Source: Umbilicaria muhlenbergii
Taxonomy: Eukaryota > Ascomycota > Lecanoromycetes > Umbilicariales > Umbilicariaceae
DNA length: 64,000 bases
Direction: 5' to 3'
Assembly: GCA_000611775.1 (NCBI GenBank)
Contig: KK106982.1
Span: forward strand, 6,442,495-6,506,494
Shown: positions 11,250-22,241 of the stretch, one piece after another
How positions within the stretch are numbered: position 1 is the stretch's first letter
How the letters are laid out: each line of letters begins with the position of its first letter
The notes under the pieces: model-generated
Seen by the model: only the letters and a program-made list of their open reading frames with translations
Database searches by the model: none
Told to the model about the DNA's origin: nothing
Program-made: the position numbers and the translations under genes

Positions 11250-12276
11250 TTGTTCTCGTCTCGAAGGGCTCGAAGTTGAGGTGGAAAAGTTGAGTTGGGC
11301 CAGTGTTGTTACGCCGTAGGCCTTATAGCTTCGCAATGTCGCCACCGGCATGGGGAGCATCATTCACCTTCACATTCACAATTCACGACTTCATGGCCGA
11401 AGTCCCTAATTGGAAGCGATTGCTGCAGTGGAGTTGCGTTTGGGCGTTGCGTTTCGATGATACCTCCATGATGCCTGAATATCACGGCTCTGGCTCTTTT
11501 TCTCGCCCTGCCTCTGATCTTGGCTGCCGTGGCCCGAGTTTTTCTTTGCCACTCTATCTCCACTATGACTCGCCGTGGTGAGCTGCTTCACTGGAGCAGC
11601 TCTCCTCATTCCTTATTCTCCTCTGTCACCCTCTTCCCCATCACACATCCTACAATCGAAGCAACAACTCTGCACTGCACTGCACTGCATCCAAAACCTC
11701 TCCAGCTAAGCTTTTACCTGTTCTTCGTCATTACTTGTACTTGTTATTAGACGAAGCTTGATGGTCAACCGTGCAAGCACACTCTGAGCATGGGAAGTTT
11801 CATATTGCTGCTGCCTGGTTTGCATCTATCTAGCTTGTGACTTGGTGGCACAAAAGATACCAATATAAGATGCCTTCGAACATGATCATGAATTCTGGTG
11901 ATGATGATGCAGGATAAGACTTGACTTGAGTAGGGGATTGCTCACAGGGAATTGGTGAACCCGTGCTTTGATGCGTAAACATTTTCACATGTAGCTTCAA
12001 TAAACTGCAAATTGGGGAAAATAGGGTCTGATGCTGGCGCCCTTTCTCTTTGCCCAAAGCGGTACTTGACTTCTTAGCCCGACAAAACCTCCCCTCTTCA
12101 ACTCTCGCCCACTCCATCTCTCAAGAGCCTATATAGCTTAGTCCAGGGCTATTTCACTTCCCAAGGCCTAGATAGCATAGTCCAGGCTCACGAAAGTCAC
12201 GAATGCACAGAATGTACGGCGTAATACCTATACAAATAGGTAATAGAAGAACTTAGTATCTACCACCCCCACCCCC
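11250..12276. other. Intergenic region between convergent genes
   Basis: About 1 kb between the bZIP stop and the EHD3 stop. Short frames on both strands show no domain. It presumably holds both 3' untranslated regions. Confidence 0.5.
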
Positions 12277-13892
12277 TTACCCACTCCAAACCAGCTTCCC
12301 CTCCCCATCAACCACACACATCCTCTCCAGCACCTCCTCCACCCTCTCCCTAACCCCAACCTTCCCCCCCCTCCCCNNNNNNNNNNNNNNNNNNNNNNNN
12401 NNNNNNNNNNNNNNNNNNNNNCCCCCCTCCCTAACCACCCTCTCCACATCAACCTCCCTCGGCAAGCCCAGTGTAGCAAACGGATATTCCCTATAATCAT
12501 GCCCCCCCAACAACCGCAGCCGCCGATCCCCCTCGACCATAAAAAACCGATCCACCTCCTCCGTACTCACCCCCTCCAGCGAATCCGGTTTCCAAACCGG
12601 GGCCTGCGGCGGTTTCGAAATCAAGCGCGCAGAGACGCCGGAGACGAAGTCGGCGTGTTCCATGAATTTGCCCGCCAGTGCCCACTCCCGCTGAAAGGTC
12701 TCGCCAATGCTCCACGCTTTGGCGACGCGCATGGCGCGGAGGGTGACTTTCAGGCTCGTGGGGCTGCGCTCGCTGAGGGTTTGGAGGGTCTGTGTTGCCC
12801 AGTCGGCCATTTCGCCGCTTTGTTCGTTCTTCAAGGCGGCGATGATGGCTTCGGCGGTGTCGTGGCGGAAGCAGCGGTCGATGGCGCGGCGGAGATTGCC
12901 GGCCAGGAGCATGGGTTCGTCGTACGGAAGACCGGTGTTGAATTCCTCGACCGTGGCATCGATGGCCGCGAGGCGGGTGGCTAGGTCGTCGTAGTCTTTG
13001 AACACCAGTTCGGCGAGACGGGTGGTCAGCGCGCCGAGGCTGGAGGAGTCGATGTAGTGGGTAGCGATGCCGGCGTAGAAGGCGTTGACGCCCTTGAGGC
13101 GCGAGGAGGTGAGGGCGAGATAGGTGCCGATGAAGCCGTCGAGGCGCGGGAGGAAGAAACTGCCGCCGACGTCCGGGAAGAAGCCTATGGTTGTTTCGGG
13201 CATGGCGAAGAGGGTGCGTTCGGTGGCGATGCGGATGGGGGCGTGGACGGAGAGCCCGACACCGCCGCCCATGGTTATGCCGTCCATATAGGCGATGTAG
13301 GGTTTGCTGTAGGTTGCGATTAGGTGGTCTAGGCGGTATTCGAGGGCGAAGTAGTCTTTGGACTTTTGGATGCCTGGCTCTCCCTCATTTGATATTTGTT
13401 GGGCGAGGGCGGCTACGTCGCCGCCGGCGCAGAAGGCCTTTTCGCCGGTGCCGGCGATGATTATTACATTGGCTAGTTGGGATTTCTCCCATTCCTGGAG
13501 CTGGTCAGATAGAGCTGTGTTCAATATGTGGGTATAGGGAGAGGTTGTCTCTTACTTTTAGTCGGGGTATTATCTTGCGGCACATGGACCCATTAAGAGA
13601 ATTGAGCTTTTTGGGACGGTTGAGCTCGATGGTGCGCACGCCGTAAAGGGTGTTGAACAGGACATCGTCCGGATCATCTCCGGGCTCTTCCCTAGGTATC
13701 GAAGCTTCAGTCGACATCTAGGAGCTCATGTCAGCATCACAGGAGCTTGCTCTTACTAGATGTGCATACCTTAGCTTGCCCTGCTATAGCAGGATTCAGA
13801 ATCCTGGCTTTGAGAGGCATAGTTGCTAGGCGCGACCGCGAGTGCCAGCTCAACGGTGTAGCTGCTCGTGCATAGCAGGGTCTTAGAAACAT
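12277..13892 (-). CDS. EHD3: 3-hydroxyisobutyryl-CoA hydrolase, mitochondrial (Ehd3/HIBCH)
   Basis: Hydrolyses 3-hydroxyisobutyryl-CoA in mitochondrial valine breakdown; enoyl-CoA hydratase/isomerase (crotonase) fold. On the minus strand I join 13892-13770, 13717-13556 and 13500 (or 13494)-12277. Exon 1 (41 codons, MFLRPCYARAATPLSWHSRS...) is rich in Arg/Ser and lacks acids, a good matrix-targeting presequence. Starting at the later ATG at 13717 would lose it. Crotonase signatures are clear: GEKAFCAGGDVAAL and YMDGITMGGGVGLS (oxyanion hole), then MPETTIGFFPDVGGSFFLPRL. The C-terminus contains a 45-base run of N (12377-12421) in a G-rich coding stretch, so its length is uncertain; about 500 aa fits the family. 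The acceptor of exon 3 is ambiguous by two codons (LQ present or absent). Confidence 0.9.
12377..12421. other. Assembly gap (45 N) inside EHD3
   Basis: The run of N is flanked on both sides by CCCCCC-type polypyrimidine sequence. The gap length is a multiple of three, and both flanks read in the same frame, but the true length is unknown. Confidence 0.95.
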
Positions 13893-14123
13893 CAATGACA
13901 GTGTGACGTCGTTGCTCGACGCGGAGAGGCGGAGGAAGTTGACTTTGAGACTTTTTTTGGGCGGAGAGGCCTCGGCACAGGGGGTCCCATCACCAGAATC
14001 CTCAAAGCAGGTCCTACATGTCTACAACAGGGGCATTTTAAGAGAATATAATACGTCTGCAATGTAGGAATAATAACTTCATATATTTGCAAATTGCAAG
14101 ACTTAGCATCCTCTGTAGGTTGT

Positions 14124-15076
14124 CTAATTATAGACAGCGGACGCTACAGTCCTGTTCAGATCACTAGAATGATCCCGCAGAATTCCATCCAAAGCACTTC
14201 TCTCAATAACAATCCTCCCAAGCTCCAACAGATCCTTGACATCAATATCCTCTTCCGTCTTCGCCCTCCCGTGCTCTCCCGCGCCAGCCATAGCCTCGAA
14301 CAAGTTCCGCCTAACATTAGTGGTGACTAGCAAGGACCTCCCATCGGCATTCCCCCAATGATTAGCCTCCATAATCCGTTGAATCCATCTTGGTTCATTC
14401 ATCTCAATGTTCACTCCATCCTCCACCACAATCAATTCCCCTCTCCGGTACCGATAGCTGAGGGCTGTCCGCCATGCAAGATCATACATCTTCCTTGGTA
14501 GTTTCGTAGAGAAGTCCCTTGGGTGTGGTCCAAAAGCAACTCCTCCACCTCTTAACATGGGACTCTTCTTATCTCCCAGACGAGCCCTTCCTGTTCCCTT
14601 CTGCGGCCGAATCTTTCTCCCGCTACCGTGTACGTCGTCTCTCCACTTAGTACTAGCTGTTCCCTTACGAGTAGCATCTCCCTCAAAGATCACGGCGCGG
14701 TGTAGAATGTCGCGACGAAGAGGGAGATGGAGGTGGTTTGCAGGATAGTGAGCGAAGCGGAGAGGCTCCATGGTTGGAAAGCTGTAGATGGTCGTGAGGA
14801 CATCGGGTGCGGTAGGGGCCGGTCGGAGAGAGCCGAGCGGCTGGATAGAAGTTGGATACGCGCTGGAATACGATTCGAAGACCTGCGAACTTGGGAGCGC
14901 GGTTTCTGTGGCCATTGAACGGGACAGATGGGGCGCGAGGCATTGCTGCTTGACCATTAGTAACAGAGGCGACTCGGAGCCAGGACACCAACAAATAATG
15001 GATCTTTGACATGTACTCCACCAACGCATGCCCTCTTGAGACTCTGGAACGAGCCTTTCAGACCCTGCGCTGCCAT
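14124..15076 (-). CDS. YML6: Mitochondrial large-subunit ribosomal protein uL4m
   Basis: Component of the mitochondrial 54S large subunit (bacterial L4 homologue). Exons on the minus strand: 15076-15017 (MAAQGLKGSFQSLKRACVGG) and 14945 or 14948-14124, giving about 293 aa. The second exon carries L4-type sequence: RDILHRAVIFEGDATRKG, the basic KIRPQKGTGRARLGDKKSP loop that contacts rRNA, GGGVAFGPHPRDFS, and the KMYDLAWRTALSYRYR helix. The intron contains a TTACTAAT branch-like word just before two possible acceptors one codon apart. The gene is divergent from the mL38 gene with only 150 bp between start codons, which suggests joint control. Confidence 0.9.
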
Positions 15077-15226
15077 CCTGACGGTTGTAGTGTTGGGTGT
15101 ATGAGGTGTTCCTGATGTCGGAAGCGTTGATGTCGAAATGTCAAAATCCTTGGCGAGATTTTCGTAAGTCTGAACCGCAGAGCTTCAAATCACCGCGGAC
15201 CTCTCTACACCACTACAACAAAAACC
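15077..15226. promoter_or_regulatory. 150-bp bidirectional promoter between uL4m and mL38
   Basis: The start codons of two mitochondrial ribosomal protein genes face away from each other across 150 bp, so both promoters must lie here or overlap coding sequence. GATGTCG occurs twice (near 15115 and 15130). I see no TATA box. Confidence 0.7.
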
Positions 15227-16533
15227 ATGTCTGTTCCGACCTACTTAACTCGACCTGCCATACGGTGTCTGCGACAAACGAGCAAGCGGCAATCGAGCTG
15301 GACTCCACTATGCAATGGCCGCAGCTTTGCAACGACAGTTCCCAGTCAAGCTGAAGCCTCACTCGAATCTACATCTCCTCCCCCTACACTAGACCCGACA
15401 CTAGTCAGCACGCGCAAAGAAGAGCGGCAGCTCATCAGAACTGGGGTTATGCCCATTGGGTCTCGGCGACGACGAGCAGCACTACAGAACTCCAACAACA
15501 TCCCCTTCGAGCAACTACCCTACCAGTGCTTCCAAGAAGCGCGTAAGCTCCTCCAAGCCGACCGGGAAGAAAAACTGAAGCAGATCGAGGTCGAGAGGAG
15601 GCGGATAGAAAAGGCCCAGGCGGCTTACAATGCCAATCCGGACCCAAGCCAAAAGGGGCGCTTGGTCGCTATGAAGAAGTATCTGGAGGAGCTGAAGATC
15701 TTGGCTGATATCAATGATCCGATGATCAAGAAGAGGTTTGAAGATGGCGAAGGTATGGAATCTACAACACCATTGTGCATGCAACGATAGCTGACGGGCG
15801 TACTCTACTAGGTGACATGAACCGCCCCATCTACCGCTACCTCGCCGACCAGCAATGGCGCGAATATAGACGCCTCGTCCTCATGCAGCGTATCACGCAG
15901 ATGAGCATCATACCCGACGTGCTCCCTCATCTCGATCCCACCGCCGAAGTCAATCTTGGCTTCAGTCGCCGAAAGGTGCAACCGGGCGACTTTGTCGATT
16001 CCAGAGTCAGCGAGGTACCGGCACGGCTCAACGTGCAAGTGTTCGACAAGGGCGAACGACTCGTGAGTGTTGCTGTTATCGATTCGGATGTTCCGAACCT
16101 GGAGACCGATGGCTTTGACTACCGCTGCCATTTCCTTGCCACCAATATCCCGATCTCGCCATCAATTACGTCTCTACCATTGTCGAGACTTTCGCACGAG
16201 ACGCAGATCGTCTTGCCGTGGCTACCGCCGTATGCCCAGAAGGGGAGCCCGTACCATCGTTATTCGGTGTTTGTGCTACAGCAGCCGGAGGGCAGAAGTC
16301 TCGATGTTGCAGCGTTGCGGGAACGGGTGAAGCGGGATGGGTTTAATCTTCGAAGTTTCAATGATAGGTATACTGTTAAGCCTATAGGAGTGCATATGTT
16401 TAGGTCTATTTGGGATGAGGGTACGGCGGGCGTGATGAAGAGGGCGGGGATTGAGGGTGCGGATATAGAGTTCCAGAGGAAGAAGCCCGAGAAAATGCCC
16501 TACAGGAAGAAGGATGGGGCCCGCTATAGATAG
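15227..16533 (+). CDS. MRPL35: Mitochondrial large-subunit ribosomal protein mL38 (MRPL35 type)
   Basis: Structural protein of the mitochondrial large ribosomal subunit; the C-terminal half has a PEBP-like fold in this family. Exons 15227-15752 and 15812-16533 total 1248 nt, giving 415 aa. The first ~45 residues are Arg/Ser/Thr-rich and suit mitochondrial import. A charged helical segment (EEKLKQIEVERRRIEKAQ) follows. Exon 2 continues DMNRPIYRYLADQQWR, then RLNVQVFDKGERLVSVAVIDSDVPN and PYHRYSVFVLQQ, typical PEBP-like blocks. The splice joins GAAG to GTGACATG and removes a stop-containing tail. The 3' end switches to G-rich codons. Confidence 0.9.
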
Positions 16534-17747
16534 ACGCGGATATCAGTCTATGTTGAGGGGGTTCTGTACCATGTGTACTCTATAATAGGATGCATAGGCG
16601 TATGTGGCATAGCAGTGAGGAAGTGTATGATATTTTCAACTTTCAGAGCTTGCATTGGAAATACTGCTACAGACGTGCCTTAGCCCACCCTGTCACAACG
16701 AGTTCCAACCTGTACCCTTTCACCCCCATTCTAGAGTTCTGCATATAGAGTTGGGCCAAACGACCCACAGTAGCATACATGTTCTTTACCTATTTAGCAA
16801 TGACATGTCTGATCAAGTGAGTATCGAGTGCCACAAACACACCACAATGGTGACGCCAACATCCGGCACAGAGCGAGACACCTCTCCTCAAACCCCTCTT
16901 CTGACAACGGCGTTACTTCCCTCAATCATCCCGCATCATAGTAGTATCATGAAACTGAAACACGCTGGCCTTGTGCAACAAAAACCGCTTCCCTTCCAGA
17001 GGACCTCCACAAACAACATGTCCCACCACACGCGCCAGTACTCAGCACAGCAGCAACCCTCCGAGCACCCATGCATTTGGTCAATTGCTTTATTCAACAT
17101 GATTTGGTGGCTTCGATCTGCCTCCTTTGACAAACAAGTCTAACATTGAGGGGTTGGACGATGTATACTGAGGAGGTTCATTTTTCTCATGCTGCCGGGT
17201 TGCAGAGAATAGGGAGATGGGTTGTGTGTGTGAAAACCTGTTGTATTGAGGATAAGGTAGCTAGAGTACATGGTTTGAACAGGGCGGGAGGAGGGGGGGT
17301 GACTTGGTTGGTTGGGGGAAGAGGGTTGATGTTGATGGTGGTACGAGAGGGAAGCTTAGGTGAGGATTCGGAAAAATTTTGAGCGCCGCCTATTACTGGG
17401 ACACCATTGGCTATCATCTGCTTGTTGATTGTTACTAACGTATAACGACTCATTACGAATGTTCACAATTGTTCACAATCAGTGCTGAAAGTTGAGCCTT
17501 GATCAGTGCAATAGACCCCTGGGTTTTTTAAACATCCAAACCATAGTGAGTAAAGATTTCAGGTGAAATTCAAGGCGTAACAAGCGGTGATAATTGATAT
17601 GTAACGCTATTCAATCTCAAAAGCCCTCCCCTAGTGCCGCAAAGCACCCAACACCCTTAGCCATACTAGATCAAATGCTCCGATAAATATCCATATGATG
17701 CTCAAATCCCCAGCTCCACGAAAATGCACCTCATCATCTCATCCTCT
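16534..17747. other. Intergenic region between mL38 and ELG1
   Basis: Two convergent 3' ends separated by 1.2 kb. A 162-aa plus frame (16655-17143) has no domain and no coding-like composition that I can see. GTTCACAATTGTTCACAAT near 17460 is a short direct repeat. Nothing else found. Confidence 0.5.
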
Positions 17748-20700
17748 TCAAGCCGCCAAAGATTCGCTGCCGGTGGTACTTGCCAATGACGACCTTCGTG
17801 AACCATCATGCCTATTGTCCGACCCCGAACCATCACGCACACTCTCCTGCAAAACCGCATTCTGCCACCCACACCCACCAGTCCTCAAGACCATCGGAAA
17901 GTTCGTCTTGCTAGGAAACCACCTCTCCCGCCTCGTATAAGCCTTACTGCCACCCTCGAGTGCCGCGCGGCTGGCCCGTGTCGTCCGCATTCTTTTTCCG
18001 TTCCTTCCCCCCTGCGAAAGAAGATTGCTCAGACGAAGACGCTGCTCCTCTAGTCGTATATCGAACGAGACAATCGAACGGATATAAGGGGCAATGTCCT
18101 CTGCTAGAACGGACGTGGGGCTGTTGAATGATGACGAATGAGCTCCTCTCGGCGACGAAAGAGATGTCTTGGAAGGCTCGGCGATGGGGCCGAAAGCGGC
18201 AGCTATGTCTGCTCGCGTAAGAGGCTGGTGGATGAGACATTGACCCCGCTCAGTGATGATGCGAGTGATGGAATCTGCTGTCAGAGCCGGAAGCAGTGCC
18301 TCACTATTAGCTTCGAGCAAGGTGTGTCTGGCGCAGACTCTGAGCTGGATTGCAATGGATGTGCTCAGGCCAGTGTGGTCCACCACCGGATCTGCCTGTA
18401 AAAGCGGAAAACCTTCAATGAAGTCATTGCGGACCTTATCAGCCATGGCAGGTAAGGTGGTGTCGAGGATGGCCTACACATAATTAGCCTCTAGTATCAG
18501 GGCAGTCCATGAAGACACTTACTGTATTGTCACACCGGAAGCCCAACCCTGGAAAGACATCGGAGGCACTCAAAGCCTCGAAGGCTTGATCAAGGTCCTT
18601 CAGGTGTTCCAGTGTGTTTGAAGGTTGGTGTGCTTCTGATGAAGTCTCTTCTGATCCGTGACCGTCTAACGTCCAATAATCTGATGAAACTTCAGACATC
18701 CGGTGGTCCTCGGGCTTGATACACCATTCATTCCAAGCCTCCAACATGAGCTCTGCCTCTTCAGATGGTGTGGGGTCGTTCTGTAAGCTGATGTTGTCTC
18801 GCCCCAGCCAGCCCATACTTTCAAGGTAAGTACCGTCGCTAACAACTCGGAGCACTTCATTGGCCTTTTTCGTTGCCTCATCTGCAGACATCCCAATTAA
18901 CATCCATTCCAGGCCTCCTTTGGTGTCGCCAATTCCCATCTGGCAGTAAAACTGAAGTTCTGTGATAGATGCACGGAGATCGCGCCGCTTGCTTTTGTAT
19001 AACGCAAGGATAGCATCGGGTGAGAGTAGATGCCCTTCATTGGCTGCTATGAGCAAAAGATAATCCGTCACCAAAGCCTCCGGCGCGGGCACAAGTCGAA
19101 AGATGCCATACAAAGCCATCTCAGCCAGTGGGAGAAGGGTCTCATCAGTGCAAGTCATAATTATTGGCCTCTTTGACTGTAGAATCAAGCCAAGTGCTGT
19201 CACCCAGAACTGCTTATCTTCCTCAAACAACACGTCAACCTCTTCCAAGAGAATCAAGGACTGCTTTTGGTTCTTTGGCCTTTTCGCTGGTTGTTCGACT
19301 TTGCGTTGATTCGACTTCGTTACATCTTTCGTTTTGGGACGCTTTCCAGTCTCCAGCTTTGGCTTGAAGAAAGACTTCATGTTCGCCTGCCGACCAGACT
19401 CAAGGTCTTGCTTCAGCGATTCGGTAAGGTGTAATAGATCTTCATTGGCGTCCTCCGTTTCTGCGCCATTGGAATGGTGTACGAGATGATTTCTGGTCAT
19501 GTCGCCCACTCTATCTAGAAGATCTCGACCACTGCGCCGACTCCCCGCATTAATTTCGAAAACTTCAAAGTCTAGTTCTTGAGCCAATGCAAAGACAGTA
19601 GCGGTTTTGCCACATCCGTGGGGCCCACTGATCACTACAGCGTTTGTAGTGTGTGCATCGCTTGGCGCTCGTGATATCCAAGGGGTATCTCCAGCTCTGA
19701 TGACAGTCTTTTTCGATGCCAAATAATGATCCTGTGAGGGTGGCATAGCCTCGGGATCTGTAAGCTCGTCCATTTGCATTGATTCTTCATCGCTAGATAT
19801 GACAAATCCATCTAGTTCTTCCGGCCTTCTGCGCTTCTTCTTCCTCGATCTCATGCTGTGCCGTTTCGAAGCCACCGAAGACTCCCTTGTACTTGATGGA
19901 TCTTTGTTTCCGCTGTCGACTGAGGTGACTGTCAGACTTTTCATCCAATCGCGCAGAAGAATGGCTTCACGACCCTGCTGTAGCACATCATTGACACACT
20001 TTGGCGCATACTTCTGCACCCAAACCTGAGTTTCACATTCAGCTTTATCGAAAGCACTTTGCGACGAAGTGAGTCTGCAGTAAAGCCGCGATAGTGCACT
20101 ATGAGTCGGAGGCCGATCAACACGTGAACCATGTAGCTCGTCTGTAACCGTTGGTGCTGCCTTCCCGGTGGCCGAAAAGGTACACCTTAGTCGCGGCCGG
20201 ACAGCCTGTTGTAGCTCACTTCCCGTCATAACCCTGCGGACGGGAAGTCGCAGCGACTTTGCAGCTTGAAAGCTTGGATGCGGTATAGAGTCCGTGTCAT
20301 TCTCAAGGCTCTGTAGCTTCCGGGAGACAGAGAGTAACAGATCCTCTAGCTCAGGTATTTGAACAGAAGCACCTTTCATTTTTCGATCAGTATGAGTGGT
20401 TCGATGGTTAGGCAACACTGTCCCCATGCTGAACGAAATCGACGGTAGATCACGGATATGGACCATGTCCTTTGGAGGCCACAAAGGTGTCTCTGCACCC
20501 GGGATTTTGATTGCTTTTAGATCATGCTGACCCAGGGGTTTGCTACCAAAGTCGGCAAGGGCAGACCATGCTTCCGCACGTGCTTTAGCTCCATTCGCAT
20601 ATTTCGCTTTCTTCGGGCTGCTGCTCTCGTCGAGGGCAGGTTGTGGTCCAGCATCAGCAACCACGTTCACTGTATCTGTGGATTTTTTCTCTGACCCAAT

Positions 20701-21699
20701 TTTCCGTCCTGACTTACTAAGAAAGAAAGGATGGGTCGATTTCTGAGGGAGTGATGGCTTTGTGGATTTGATCTGGTATGCAGTGTCAACAGCTTGATTC
20801 ACTGTTGTTGAGACAAGGATGTCCTGGATCCGTTGAGCGATAGATACTCTAGACTCCTCTGTCAAACCATACTTGATAGCGACAATCTTCGTCCCTAGAA
20901 CTCGATTGGTGCTTGTAGATTTGCCCTTACCCCTAGTTCTAGGGCGGGTGGCTGCGGCAGCTCTAGATCGAGGGGATCCTAACTTTCCATCAGAACTCAA
21001 CTTTAGAATCTTCTTTTTGGGCGACTCCATTGTCGGCGTGGTTTTCTTAATGGCACCTTTCGTTGGCGTTTTCTTCTTTTTTGGAGTCCTTGGTTCAAGC
21101 GGGTCGTTCTTTTGATGATGTTCTCCTAGATTTCCAATTGAGAGTCCCGTAGCGTTAGAACCCGTTGAGTCAGTCGCCTTCTCAGGGGGCGGAGCTGAAT
21201 AATGGTCTTCAACTGAACCGGTAGAGAATCTTGTAGTTTCAGCCACGAAATCTCCGTGACCCTTGATCATCGTAGTGTTCGTCCGCCCTTCCCCCTGCAC
21301 GACTGTTGAATTCCCCTCTTGCTTTTCCTGTTGAGGGGATACGTCGTTTGCTGCAGCTTCTAACTGCTTTTGCCATGTGCGCTTGGACGGGCTATTATCC
21401 AGCGAAGAATGAGTCTCAGGTGAGGCGGTGCGTCTTCGCTTGCTCCGGCCATAGTTTGGGTCCGAATCGAGATTCGAGTCATCGTGCCAGGCTGCTGAGC
21501 TCACACCAGTCTCAATTGCGCTTTGTCCCATCTCGGTGCCGGCCAATCCGTTGTCATTGACCCTACCAACAGCTCCAGAGCCAGTAGCATTTTGCGCCGT
21601 CCGCTGTCCTGAAGGACCATCATCAGTCGGGATGGTTGTCGCACCTTCAGCCGCTGACGGTGCTGGTAAGGAAACAGGCGTCGTAGCTGCGAGCTTCAT
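17748..21699 (-). CDS. ELG1: Elg1/ATAD5-type alternative clamp loader large subunit
   Basis: AAA+ ATPase that, in complex with RFC2-5, unloads PCNA from chromatin after replication. Minus-strand exons 21699-18523 and 18473-17748 (49-nt intron, phase 0) give 1300 aa. The N-terminal ~600 residues are Ser/Pro/Lys-rich, with nuclear-localisation-like KKKKTPTK and SRKKKRRR clusters. The ATPase core has Walker A GPHGCGKTA (~residue 690) and an acidic Walker B-like LILLEEVDVLFEED (~818), then PIIMTCTDETLLPL. Acidic patches and a long unstructured N-terminus fit Elg1 rather than Rfc1 or Ctf18. The second exon supplies the C-terminal helical part. Divergent from UTP8 across 542 bp. Confidence 0.85.
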
Positions 21700-22241
21700 G
21701 CGCCCTTTACTTGCCCGTTAGTGAACACTTTCCAGGACAAGCTGTAGCTGGGCGGCAAAAATACCTCTGAAGAAAGGATGCACGTTTTGCTTGTCGGCGG
21801 GGCCCATGCCTCTCGATGCTACGGCAGCAGCCATATGTTGCAACGATCCAAGTTCCAAAGATGGTGTTCTTGCATCACGATGTGGAAATTAATTCTGGTC
21901 ATGACGAGGAGGCCTCCGCATGGGGTGAGTGGAAGATAGCTGTAAGCAGCGCAAGCATTCACGGGATGCACATGGACATTCACTGGCCCAGTGGCTTGCC
22001 TGCTTGCCTGCTTGCCTGCTTCACTGCTTGAAACGGAATCATGGGAAGTCAGGCGCGTTGGATCGCGTCAGTTGGACGCTTGCACGTGCACCATTCCCGC
22101 ATTCACTGTCACGACTGTCCAGAACAACCCTGCTAGCGCTCAGCCCCATGGGCTTTTTCCCACCGCTGACCGATGCTTCAATTGATAGCGGAGCACAACA
22201 GGAATATTCACGGGGGACATGCGACTTGTTTCAGGGACAGC
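21700..22241. promoter_or_regulatory. Divergent intergenic region ELG1/UTP8
   Basis: 542 bp between the two start codons. It includes CTTGCCTG repeats (three tandem copies near 21995-22020). No TATA box stands out. The frame of UTP8 extends upstream to 22173, but the conserved N-terminus begins at 22242. Confidence 0.5.

Noticed and set aside
12499-13460. Plus-strand frames opposite EHD3
   Set aside because: Shadow frames of a high-GC crotonase gene on the other strand.
16655-17143. 162-codon plus frame downstream of mL38
   Set aside because: No motif or ordered codon pattern; lies where 3' untranslated sequence is expected.
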